From positions 46,675,747 through 46,739,746 of the forward strand of contig NC_090292.1 in assembly GCF_037392515.1 (NCBI RefSeq): a stretch of 64,000 nt of DNA, in the 5' to 3' direction. This stretch comes from Haliotis asinina. Lineage: Eukaryota > Mollusca > Gastropoda > Lepetellida > Haliotidae. The position numbers were made by a program, and so were the translations under genes. The notes beneath the pieces were generated by a model. The model saw only the letters and a list, made by a program, of their open reading frames with translations, was not told where the DNA came from and did no database searches. This document shows positions 48,808-60,107 of this stretch, piece after piece (the first letter of the stretch is position 1; each line of letters opens with the position of its first letter).

Positions 48808-49552
48808 GCAGTGAAGCTGTCATAAAATCAGGAGCAGTTGAAATCAAAATTGCTCGTGTCTACTCCTTAAACTGTACAACCAAATTCGAGTATTTCTCGC
48901 GGTCAAGGTAGGACTGCCCATAGAACAGAATGGAATTATTGTATTAGTTGTTTTAAGTACTAGTTTAAAAACTAGTGACGTATATGTCATCAAAGATGCG
49001 CCTTGTCGAAAATTCATGAACAGCAGAGAAGGATTCAAACCCACAGAAAAGCTCAAAGCAGTTCAATGTTTGAATTGTATTTGCTTCTGTGGATCATACG
49101 TGAAAACATATGTTATTCATTCAAAAACGCTGATGCAGAACCAGTATGAGTTGAAATCTAAAGTTGTGTCATGACTGTAGAGCCAGTCTATTAATGAGAA
49201 CATCTTGTACAATTGTGAGCCTGTAAACAAAGAACGCTCCAATAAATGGAATACCACAGCGTTTGATATAGAAATACATGTACATGAAACCAAACAGAGA
49301 TATTCTTTAAACGACACAATACAATAACAGCATATATCGACATGAACGGAAAACATCCAGATTGTGATAGTGTCTCTCCGAACATCCACACCAGAGAGTT
49401 TGGACAAGTCTGTTTATATCCCGAATGCACGAATGTTAAGTGTATACAGTTACTGACATTCAGCAATAAACCATTTCAACTGGTTTCACCTGGTGAAGAT
49501 CTGGATTAGAATTCAGAAATCCATACATGTGCTAAGAAGCGACTAACATGAT

Positions 49553-49712
49553 CAGGTGATCATCCTTGCTGACATGGTTGATACATGCCATCGTATTTCT
49601 GATTGATGCTCATGATGTTGACCACTGGATTGTGTTTCCTAGACGCGATTACATGCAGACCACCGTCGTGTACATGTAGCAGAATTATTACCATGTGCAG
49701 TCTTAAACAACA
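49553..49712 (+). mobile_element. Decayed SINE copy
   Basis: It keeps the GACATGGTTGATACATGCCA and GATGTTGACCACTGGATTGT blocks; the tail is worn. No ACTC end remains. Confidence 0.6.
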
Positions 49713-49744
49713 AACAAACCAAACCGAATTCAGTTGATTACAGT

Positions 49745-50745
49745 GATCCGGCACGTTGTCTAAACCAGAATTATTTTATTATCCTTTAAGGTGCCGGTTT
49801 AGGCAGGTTTCAATGGAAATTGTATGTTAACAGCAGTACCCTGAGAAATGTGTTGTCTAACTATGAGCAATGCAAAAACTATAACAAGACAAACTATAAC
49901 AAACTATAGCTATAACAAATATTGATATATTCTACGACTATATGCTACTAGTGATGTGATGTGTTTCATAACCTACTACTGAAGTGAACACATTTCCTAC
50001 ATGTTTTGATTTTACAAACGGAATTGAAAATGTCCTTCAGTCATTGTGTCGATCTCATAAATAGGCCATCAGAGAACTTATGCCACTACGGGGTGCACAC
50101 TTTCAGAATGAATGTATAGAGGTTGTTGATAACTATTCATAGCTGTGCTATTCAGGATTCTTCAATGGAAGTGTCCACTCTTAAAGAAATGTCAGCACCG
50201 ACTGTAATCTCCTCACCGCTTAAAGCCTTTGAACATTTTTAAAACATTTTTTCGTTTCTTTCGCAAATCCCAAACGTTTACAGACATTTTCATCTTTAAT
50301 TTCCTGAGCTTGACCCATGGTGATTTATGACCTGTTTATATAGTGTAATGTGTTCCATGGTATATAGATCACAGCGAATGTATGAAAGCAGGAATTTCAC
50401 GTAATCCTTAAAAGAAGTTTCGGGTGGTCCCCAGGGATTTCATGTTTTCTCTAAAATTTCGAGGGATTTCATGAAATTTCTAAATGTTCATGGTGTTCCA
50501 TTACACACATTCCCTGTTAGGGTATCACTGAATGCATGGGCGGATCCAGATGGGTTCAGGTTTGTTCGATACATTAATCAACGAGTAAAACAAAGGAGTG
50601 TTATCGTTTAATGATATTATTTTAGAAACCCAGGTGATGATTCCACTTGCTGCACTTCCGTGATATTAAATAACATTACACAACATGCAATGCATGTGTC
50701 ACATCAAACCTTAATATAATGTTGAGTACATACTCCAGAAATATA
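49745..50745. other. Gene-free part of the spacer
   Basis: No exon, repeat end or RNA gene could be supported. Confidence 0.45.
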
Positions 50746-50751
50746 ACAGGC

Positions 50752-50932
50752 GACTATGCTTGTCGTAAGAGGCGACTAACGGGATCGCTGACTTGTCATC
50801 GGTTCCCAGTTGTGCACATCGATGCTCCTGTTGTTGTTCACTAGATTGTCTGGTCCAGACTCGATTATTTACAGACTGCCGCCATATAGTTGGAATACTG
50901 CAGAGTGCGGCGTAAAACCCAACTCACTCAAT
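50752..50932 (+). mobile_element. SINE copy, 5'-truncated
   Basis: CGACTATGCTTGTCGTAAGA, GACTAACGGGATCG and the full tail ACTGCAGAGTGCGGCGTAAA with ACTC repeats. Confidence 0.85.
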
Positions 50933-51394
50933 ACTCCAGACACGAGAAATTCCAAACTACGACAGACGAAGAGGTACCCTAAGTACATTCTTGGTGTAGT
51001 TGTGCACCACAATCAAGCTGATGACAATTATAGGAAGTCGTGAAATCCATTATCCACAATGGTCTGTTCGCTCTCTACGTATGATGTGACAATAGACATA
51101 GTATCGTTCCGGACTTACGTGATTTCTCAGTCAAAGTTGACTTGAGATGGGTTTTACCTCACATAGGCATTATTCCAGCCATCTAGTAACGAGATCAAGT
51201 GTGCATTCATTACCAGCTTAGGTGCATGGTCCAAAAGAGTTTGGCTTTCATTTCACCGCCATTTAAATTCATAATAAGATGGCATAGCATCGAATACAAA
51301 AGCAAGCAATTTGTTATTCTTCATATGAAACTACAATTTGCGATTTTAGTCAACTTCCTTCAGGACATTTATGATCACTCGGGAAAACGGATCT

Positions 51395-51748
51395 TTCTCG
51401 CAACATAATTGGAGTTCCTTGCAGTTGAAAAGTCCACGCGGTCAAGCAAAATAGGTTTGATGGTGAACACCTCATTGCAGGATATACACATGGGAGGTCC
51501 ACCATCCTCCGTTTTCAGCAGATAGTCATGAGTAAAACGGTTGTGGCCAAACCGACACCGTCGTAAAACTACTTCATTACTTCTTGACTGACAGCCCAAA
51601 CAGGTATAACTTCAGTTCATTAAGTTTAAATCTTTTTACATGTATGTCCCACCCTTTTAGCATGAGGTCACGAGGATAACCTTTGATGGTGGGTTCTGAA
51701 GTCACTGTTCGGGATCAGTAGTGGAATTAAGGGCTTGTCAAGAGCTGC
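51395..51748 (-). mobile_element. LINE ORF2 C-terminal fragment
   Basis: On the minus strand it encodes worn GCQSRSNEVVLRRCRFGHNR and the Cys/His patch (MCISCNE). It meets another LINE piece of opposite orientation head to head at about 51,750. Confidence 0.8.
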
Positions 51749-51749
51749 C

Positions 51750-53224
51750 ACTTTCATTGGATCCAGAACAATATCTTCTCAATTGCCTGATAACAGCTCC
51801 ATATTTTACAGCTGTAGCAAACGCCATATTAATAGCCCAAAAATATATTAAGAAACAAACAGATGTAAACGATATATCTTCTATTCAGACTCTCTTTCTT
51901 GCCTCCAGGCTATCGAAATCGTTCATGCAAACATCCACTTTTAATAAAAATTCTTGAATTGTGTGATCTTGCTACATGATTGTGACATCGTCCTGTGTTG
52001 GTTGCCCAGCCATGATGATATTTCTGGGAACGCAATGACAATTTGATGCTATGGCCAGACTCAAAAAGTCATTAGATCTTATATCCGTGATCTGATGCAG
52101 AAGAAGTGGGACACCCAGGTGCGTAAAAATGAATTGTATAAAATAAAACCGCATATTGATCATACCTACCTGTATTATCTATCCAACTGACGATGTCATA
52201 TTGGGCACACAAGATATACGTATGCATGCCTATTGAAAGGTGAGGATCCTTCGTTTTGCATACCTTGTTAAAAAATCACGGTCAGGCATGTCCTGCTTGA
52301 CTGTGTTGAATATTCCATTCCAAGGGATAAATATTTTAAATCACGAACCACGAAGGTTCTTTTCAATAAGATCCGTGAAGGTCCCAGGGTAGAATAGGCC
52401 TTCAGCAACCCATGCTTGCCTGAAAAGGTGACTGTGCTTGTCGTAAGAGGCGGCTAACGGGATCGGGTGGACAGACTCGTTGACTTGGTTGACACATGTC
52501 ATCGGTTCCCAATTGCACAGATCGATGCTCATGTTGTTGATCACTGGGTTCTCTGGTCCAGACTCGATTATTTACAGACCGCCACCATTTAGCTGGAATA
52601 TTGCTGAGTGCGGCGTGAAACTAAACTCACTCACTCACTCTTTTCAATAATAACAGTACTCATTTAATTATTGCACTTACATTAGATTTGTTGACTGATT
52701 AGTAAATAGCTAAATATGTTATGATTGGAAGTTTGAATAGGTAACTAAGATTGTTACTAGGGGTGTTAAAGTACTGTATAATTATTGTCCTCTCGAGAGG
52801 GCACGTAAGTCCCAAAATGCAAAGAAAATTAAAACGTTCCACAGTTTTTTTTTCGTAGCATATGTATATTTGTAATGTATGGCTGGGTGTGTCTCAATTG
52901 CTAATATCTGAAAGGATATAGTTAGACCAGCTTGGGCCTAAGCAGGAGGGAAATGTAATGTAAGTCAGCATGGTGAACTACCTTCAGTTGTTGGCGTTCT
53001 ATGGCCGGTTTAACTTTTTATACTGTCTTGTGCGAATTCCCAATCCAAGGTTAGAGACAGATACCAGTTTTCCTTCTTACGAACTGTGATTTGTTAGTGT
53101 TTTCTGTCCTTAGTTCACAGGTGTTTGTACTTTACATGCATTTATGGTGATATTACATGATTTAGTCACGATATGACTGAAACACTGCCGATGTGACTTT
53201 AGATTTTAACTCCCTCATTCACTG
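51750..53224 (+). mobile_element. LINE 3' part with nested SINE, right arm
   Basis: RNase H (from TCATTGGATCCAGAACAATA at 51,751), the C-terminal region, a 3' UTR and an ACTC-like end at 53,224, all decayed. The SINE at 52,370-52,640 is inserted near the end of ORF2. It mirrors 47,636-48,787 but extends slightly further inward. Confidence 0.85.
52370..52640 (+). mobile_element. Full-length ~270-bp SINE with target duplication
   Basis: The direct repeat TTTTCAATAA flanks it at 52,360-52,369 and 52,641-52,650. The unit starts GATCCGTGAAGGTCCCAGGG, contains the CATCGGTTCCCAATTGCAC block and ends with AATATTGCTGAGTGCGGCGT and ACTC repeats. It defines the ends of the commonest SINE in the window. 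Its last ~50 bases resemble the LINE tail. Confidence 0.93.
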
Positions 53225-53720
53225 ACCGGGTACATTTTAACATGGATGTTGATGGGTTTTTCAGTGCATATCAGATTCATAACTGCATCTACGGCTAATA
53301 TTTCTGCGCATAATTATAATACCACTTTCTTTGTATTAATGTGTGTCAGTACACCATGTCCCTTTCATGTGTGGTCAAGTCATAGTTCTCTCGGGTTAGT
53401 TGAAGTTGCTTGAGACAGTATGTGGTACTGTTATATATTGCCACAAGAAATAACACTGGACAACATTTGCGATAGTCTAGTTGTTTTACAATCTTGTGGA
53501 AACAGAATGTTTTAACAGCATGAGTTTCTTGTGTATGAACAACTTTTCCAGAAGCTGTATGCCTGCAGCTTTCCCGAAATGACTCATATGTTCAACTCAA
53601 TCGGGAGGTTGACCTGTGCCATGAATTGTACCTGTGTAATGTGAATAACAAATTATCTATCTGTCTAACTAACTATCCAAACACCCAATCCACAGACCCC
53701 CACACTGCACTTGACAGGGT
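53225..53720. other. Right-arm flank without features
   Basis: Mirror of 47,134-47,635; no exon or repeat end was seen. Confidence 0.5.
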
Positions 53721-53749
53721 ACACTCACGCACGCACACACGCACGCACG

Positions 53750-53784
<35 letters not shown>

Positions 53785-53880
53785 ATGTATGTATGCATGT
53801 ATGTATGTATGCATGGATGTATGTATGTGCGTGTGCGTGTGCGTGTGCGTGTGCGTGTGTGCGTGTGTGCGTGTGTGTGA
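53721..53880. repeat. Compound (TA)n/(GTAT)n/(GTGC)n microsatellite
   Basis: Right-arm partner of the tract at 46,968-47,133, with different unit counts. Confidence 0.95.
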
Positions 53881-54949
53881 CTTCGGGAAATCGTGCACAC
53901 TAATTGATAGGTCCGAAACTTTAAATAAATATATGCAAGAAGTCCTTCTACCTCTTCCAGAGAACCTCTACATGGTATGTTTTGTCGAGTTTAATCTTTT
54001 AGATATTTTAAAGAGCAAAAGTGAGTTGTGGTTGGTTCGTTCAACTTCCCAGTGCAGGCACCTGATTGGATAAAAAGCCAGCCAAGGGAGGTGGTAAATT
54101 TACCGGGCAGAGCCGTGGATTCATCAGAATCATACCCTGGAGATATGCGTATGAATGTAAGTGATTGTACCTATGAAATGGCGTGCATCCGCACGAGAGT
54201 GTAGCTAATGAAAGGACAAGTACATGTGTGCATGTCTGTATGAAAGGGTATGTAGGTGTTCGTACTTATGAATTGACCTGTATGCGTATCCGTGTTTATC
54301 TGCTTGCACAAGGTCGGTCTGGTGCCAGTTATAAGATGTTTGCGTTGATGTTGAGGTACTGCATACTGTCCCTGAGTCGATGACTTTATATTATTTCTCT
54401 TTACGCCGAGTTTCAGGTATAACGGGACATCGTGTAGTATTTTATCTATTACTCACCCAACATTAGGAAAATAATATCTCAGAATTCAGCTTTCAGAACG
54501 AGTGCATTACACTGTCAGAACAGGGTTCACGTGTCTGAATACATTTAAAACATAGACAAGGAGTATGAAAAAGGGACCAAATGACTTCAGTCAACATATT
54601 ATCTGTTGATACAAATGCTATTACACGCAACCGAGTAAGGACCAGTTACGCTTCTTTCCGTGTGTAATAACACTGTAGATTAATTAAACAGTGATTTCTC
54701 TGAGAGGTGAGTAGTAAAGTCTGTAAACATAATTATGTCGGCATGATAAGATTGAGGATAAGCAGCTGACATTACCAGACCACAGGTTAATAACTGTGGC
54801 ATAAAACAAGATTCAGTTACTCATTAAATTACTCTAATAGCAAAACACACACAAAACACCAAACGAATAACAAGCTGAGCACTTTACTTCACCAACTGTT
54901 GAAGCGTCACAGGCGATCTGTTCAGGTGTGATTTGTGGGCAGGAAACAT
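53881..54949. other. 3' flank of CTL-4
   Basis: Mirror of 45,898-46,967. The first ~100 bases next to the lectin stop are probably 3' UTR; nothing else could be supported. Confidence 0.5.
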
Positions 54950-56890
54950 TTATAACTCTTTTTCACAAATAAAATGTAATGGAGCATGACATTCGAAATC
55001 ATTCCAGAGATAGTGATGGTGATGCTTTCTAATTTCCAGGCAGTGCTCGTGGTGTTTCCAGTTATCAGGTTGTCCTGGAATCCAGTTTCTGAATCCGAAG
55101 GGACGTTGTCCTTCCCACAACCATTTTCCTTCTAGGTTGAGATCAGTTCCACCGAGCCAGTAATTCTCAGCTGCAAACAGAAACAGGGAATAAGTATATA
55201 AACTAAGGGACAAAAGAAACTTATCAGCTGATGTTGTGCCTCATAACGAAGACATATGAGAGAATTATTGTTTATTATACAAAATTTAACCATTTTCCGA
55301 ACATGAAACATCACAAAATCAAATGCTACCCCATCACAGATCATTCACAAGATGTGTTTCGAGTCACATTATGGAACATCCCAAACCTTCAGTAGCGTTG
55401 TGACGACCCCCTGAATCGATACATGCCAAAACACGTCTCCCCATAGATGACGAAAATCGCCGGATGACGTCTGCAGGAATTCTGTGCCACAGATCCTTGA
55501 GAACTTGTCAGAGCTGCTGTCAGTTTGCTGGTGGAGGTTGCCGTTGTCTCAACTGTCAATCAAGATGCTCCCAGAGATGCTCTATCGCATTCATATCCGG
55601 TGATTGTGTTAGCCAGGGCAATACGTTGATGTTCACGTTGATGAAGTAGTCTTGTACGAGTCCGGCAGTATCCGGACGTGCGTTGTCTTGTTGCAAACCT
55701 CTCATCTGTTGACGCACTAATGGTAACAAAACTGGTCTGAAGGCTTTGGCTTTTCTTTTGAGCAACTCTATCAAATTTCCATGAAGGATGACAAGTCTGC
55801 TGACCACAAATCCCACCCCATACCATGACACCGTCACCACCAAATGGGTGCACCTTCTGAACGCTGTTTGGAGCCCGTCGTTCGCCCCGGCATCTGTAAA
55901 CACGCACTTGCGTATTATTTCGGACCATGGCGAATCGACTCTCGTATGTAAACAGAACTCTCTCCCAAAACCGTCGCTGTCAGCGATGTACACTTCGAGC
56001 CTACTGTAACCTGCGTTTACAGTGTTGATGGGTCAAGGTCATTCAACAAAAGGGACGCTGAGCTCTGATGCCAGCCATACGGAGTCGTCGTAGTACATTT
56101 CGTATGCTGATGGGGTGTCGCTGTGATGAATCTGTTTCGCAGGTCTATTGCCCGATCTAGCATTCTTCAACTGGCGGGGTAACCCTTGGTCTACTCGTTC
56201 TTGGACGGTCTTATGTCTGGCCTGTCTGTTGGTAATGGCTCAATGAGTGCCTGCAATTGAAGACTCTTGCAACGTGACGTTGTGAGGCCACCATTTCTGC
56301 CATTAATGGCTCTGTCACGTTCGGCTTGTGAACGTCATTTCTGTGATGTTCATTTTGATACTGCATGGTTGCACTGTTCCAAATCTGTATATCTGCAACA
56401 ATTGTGCCCGGCTAAGTCAGCAAAGTCGGTTTATGCTGTCTTTGGAATTGTTCCTGCAAGCACGAACGTCATCTAATGACGAACATATGCGTTTTGGCGA
56501 ATATTTTCATTTCACTTTATGGCATTTACAAGTGATGCGTTTCTTTTGTCCAGTAGTTTAGATATCAATACATAAACTTGTGTCAGGTTACGTTTGGGCA
56601 GCGGTATCAATCACATATAACGTCACCACTAGAAACTGTCAAATATGTATGAAGATGTATCAGAATTACACGTGCACGTGCTGTTGATCACCTGATTGTC
56701 TGGTTCAGACTTGATTATTTACATAGCGCCGCCATGTACCTGGAATATTGCTGAGTGTGGTGGTTATGATTCTTTAAATCAAAATATAATGAAACTGAGT
56801 TCATTTCTCTCATAACCACGAACCCGCTTCGGTCGGTCATTGCAGTTCAAGTTTACGTATGGCCGTGGATGAACTTCCCATAAGCTACTA

Positions 56891-56928
<38 letters not shown>

Positions 56929-58851
56929 ACTACTACTTGAGTATGTGGACCATTCGGCTGTATGGTATTCACATTATGATGCGAGGAATCTTAGAGATCT
57001 ATTTCCCCGCGTGAGTGGACATCTCATTATTAACATCCTGAGGCAAGACGTGTAAATAACGAATTGCTTTTGTGCCATGGGAGATATATGGGATTGAATC
57101 AATGTTGATACAATAATAATGGGTGTTTTGAAAATGCATTACCACATGGACTTCATTCAAAGCAAAGCTGATCGGTCAGTTATCCCATTTGTTAGGTGAC
57201 TGGAGTATGACTTGAAACTTACAGCTGTACACTTTTCAGTCAGTAGTGTGTGATTTGACCCTGAAAGCCTTCCTGAAAAACGTCAAGGTTTAAAATGACA
57301 CCCGATGCACGTGTAGGAGGCTCCCACATTGTGCACGTGCTTCCCATGCATTGTGTTTGTGTGTGGTGATAACGTGAAATGATGCTGCATACACAAGATG
57401 AATGTCATTGTAACGTTCCTCAGTGGGTTTTCTTTTCTTTCAAAGTTCAGGTTCCCCTAGTGTTTTTGAAGAGTATATGTGAATTTAGTACTTTTAATAT
57501 ATTTTTCAGTATAATCTCCAATAGTTGAAGGAATGGTGTAAATCCAGCTAGTAACCATGGAAACAAAGGTACTGTAAGTCCCCATGGACCCTAGTATGGT
57601 GATCTACCTTCAGTTGTTGGCGGTCTATAGTCCTTGTTTTATATCGTATTGCCCTCTTTATTTACAATGTTCTACCTTTCAATGCTAGTTTTATGTTCAT
57701 ATCTATGGTTACCTTGTGTTGTTACTCTCCTTCAATGACAGGATTTTACGTTTTCAATTTATTGATTTAAATATTGATGGAAATGAAGTTGTTCTCGTCA
57801 AGATATGGCTGCAATATTGCCGATTTGACGATAAATTCTAACTCACTCACCCACTCACTCATTAAAGTCTCACCTTTACCGTGACGGAGAACATGTCCTC
57901 TGATAAACGAATCCTCATCTCTGCTTTCAATTGTCGCCAGGTGGCTTCCCAAGTATTGACAATAGCCCTGAAAAATACACTCCATTACTTGAACAGAAAG
58001 CAGAGGAAGTTCCTTTCATCAGTACATCTCTTTATTACAAAAACCCTCCTGGGTACTTTGTCAGTTAAGTCTACCAACATTTTCATTGTAGTATTCTTGT
58101 TGTTGTCAATAAACAGGATATATCATGTGCCGGGTGAGATGGGAGGTATCGCGTGCTACTTTTTGACCTCCTTCAGTTTACACTTTCTTTCTTTCTTGTT
58201 TAACGCGGCACTAAAGAGTATTTGAGCTATGTGGCGGCCCTATGAATAATCGAGTTTGGACAAGACAATCCTGTGATGTACAGCTTGAGAATTGATCAGC
58301 CCAGTTGGGACAGGATGCCAAGTGTCTGGTATTGAAATTCCGCTGATATACCAAGACGTGAAACTGCTAGTTATTGCATGGATGATCGTATAGTCTTATA
58401 GTACCTCTAGTTATTGTAATATAATGGATCATTTGGTCGTTCCCAAGCAGCAATGAAAGAAATATGGAAATATTCCAGCTGCAAAAAGACAGATAATTGA
58501 CTGAAGGCCACAAGGACCTGCTGATACTTGGAACCAGATAGATACAAGGACAACCAGCGTTGGACTTCCGGGTCGCCGATTATTTCGAACTCTGGTTTCT
58601 ATAGATCCAATTCTAAACTGTATCTTCAAAAGTGGCCAGAACATATCAACCTGCATTGTATCAAACCAATTACTTGTGGTGACTTGATCATTTGAAGACC
58701 AAAGGGATAATTGTTTAAGGTTCCTTCAAGCTTGAATGTGTGAAGAATATACAGGTGCCTAGAAAACTTACATGCGCCTCCACAAACGAGCCTTTCACCA
58801 CTGAGAACCAATAGCAGGACCGCCGGTAATGAACAAATCCTAACGGACATC
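54950..58851 (-). CDS. CTL-4, inverted copy of CTL-3, exons 2-4 only in window
   Basis: Minus-strand exons lie at 58,772-58,851, 57,874-57,967 and 54,950-55,170, with all splice signals and phases kept. The CTLD is complete: six cysteines, the YWLGG core, QPD, WND and the histidine clusters. It differs from CTL-3 in two residues of exon 4. The optional 36-nt exon is also present at 59,437-59,472. The signal exon is missing: in CTL-3 it lies 1.65 kb outside the arm, and on this side LINE copy D begins exactly at the arm edge. Either the LINE sits in intron 1 and exon 1 lies beyond the window, or the copy has no promoter or signal peptide. CTL-3 and CTL-4 are convergent. Confidence 0.8.
55201..56558 (-). 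mobile_element. Tc1-type transposon (DD34E) in CTL-4 intron 3
   Basis: Mirror of 44,355-45,646, with TA at 55,199-55,200 and the same GGACAAAAGAAAC end. This copy keeps the ~66 bases lost on the left and so has the longer transposase remnant (55,556-55,993), including VLPWLTQSPDMNAIEHLWEH. Upstream frames are still broken, so it is inactive by itself. Confidence 0.88.
56668..56761 (+). mobile_element. SINE 3' fragment, right arm
   Basis: Mirror of 44,152-44,245. Confidence 0.7.
56885..56938. repeat. (CTA)n(CTG)n(CTA)n triplet repeat
   Basis: Right-arm partner of 43,982-44,028, with an extra block of CTA units after the CTG units. Confidence 0.95.
57490..57862 (+). mobile_element. LINE 3' end, right arm
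   Basis: Mirror of 43,054-43,426; it ends with ACTCACTCACCCACTCACTC-type repeats about 12 bases from the CTL-4 exon 3 donor. Confidence 0.85.
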
Positions 58852-60107
58852 CTGCTAAAACAAAAAATTACAATTTAGTAAATGGTTTTACTTCATGATT
58901 CTGGAACTGAAAGTTTCAAGAAACTCAAGAGAAAACTAATGCATGATACAACCCTTTCCGTTTCACAAGCATCAGGTTTTGGTTGGAGGGCTAGTACAAC
59001 ACAGCCATCAACTGGAATGTTCTATAAATGTAGTATGTATGAGAGGATAGAAGTATTGCATAAAATAAAAGTGATTTGGAAACAAATTTGAAGCAAAGCA
59101 CTTTGCATGAAAGCTGATGTCATGCACATTACTTAATTTTAGCCTAAAATAAAAGGACAAAGTATTGATGAACATATCTGGCTATATCACGAGATTGTAT
59201 TTCTGAATCACTATCTAACTGAGGTGATACCAGGGACTCGCAGAAAGGTGAACATATCCTGCTCCAAAGATGACACACGTCACAACCCATGTAAAATTAA
59301 ATCAATAGTTCAGCTGAAGAAGGAGGACAAAATCTTCTCAAACGACTGCATGGCCCAGAAAAGCCATGTAATGGTAATGCCAGATAGGTGCACCTCACCC
59401 TATTAAAATACAATCAGGGAAGAAAGAGGTACTTACGGTGAACATGGCGAGACAAAACGTTCTCAACGCTTCCTGTAATAGAAATGTGCACAAATGTCTA
59501 CAAACAACCGGTCATAAAGAGGTGCAAGTGATGAAGTACACTCAAAACATTCTTTACTCTCACATCAACACTGAGTGAGTGAGTTAACATTTAACGTCAC
59601 ATCGGCAGTATTGCAGCCATATCGTGACGAGAGCATTCTTAAAAAAGGAATCTATGTATATGATAAAAACCTGTCGCCGAAGGACAGTAAAACAACTAGA
59701 ATATCACAATAAGAAGTAAAACTAGCGTGAAAAGTTAAAACTAATATTCCTATTCAGACAATACAATATAAAAACAGGCTATATCGATCACCAACAACTG
59801 AAGGTAGATCACCATACTAGGGGCCATGGGGACTTACAGTACTTTTGCTACCTGCATGGTCCCTAGCTGGATTTACATCATCCCCTCAGTTGATGGTGAT
59901 TGTAAGCAAGATTAGCCACAAATTAAAATGACACATATTCTACGGCTAAGACAAAATGGAAGATCAAATTTGACTTCAAATGTTTTGGGACTTACGTATC
60001 CTCTCAGGAGGACAATAATTTTACAGTGCTTTAACCCCCCTCGAGGATACAGCCACTAACACTCTAAGTTACTAATTCAAACTTCCAAGTATAAAATATT
60101 CATCTAT

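Larger units (their letters stand above)
48788..51785. other. Spacer between the inverted arms
   Basis: Unique sequence between the arms, 2,998 bases. It contains the block also found inverted at 1-262, two SINE copies, a stretch at 51,215-51,350 that resembles CTL-2 intron sequence near 19,215-19,360, and a LINE piece at the right end. No lectin exon or other coding exon was seen. Confidence 0.7.
51786..59572. repeat. Large inverted duplication, right arm
   Basis: Reverse-complement partner of 41,204-48,787. Landmark pairs: exon 2 at 58,772-58,851, exon 3 at 57,874-57,967, the Tc1 element, and exon 4 at 54,950-55,170. The outer end at 59,572 coincides exactly with the 3' end of LINE copy D, so the real arm may continue beyond that LINE. 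Confidence 0.93.
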
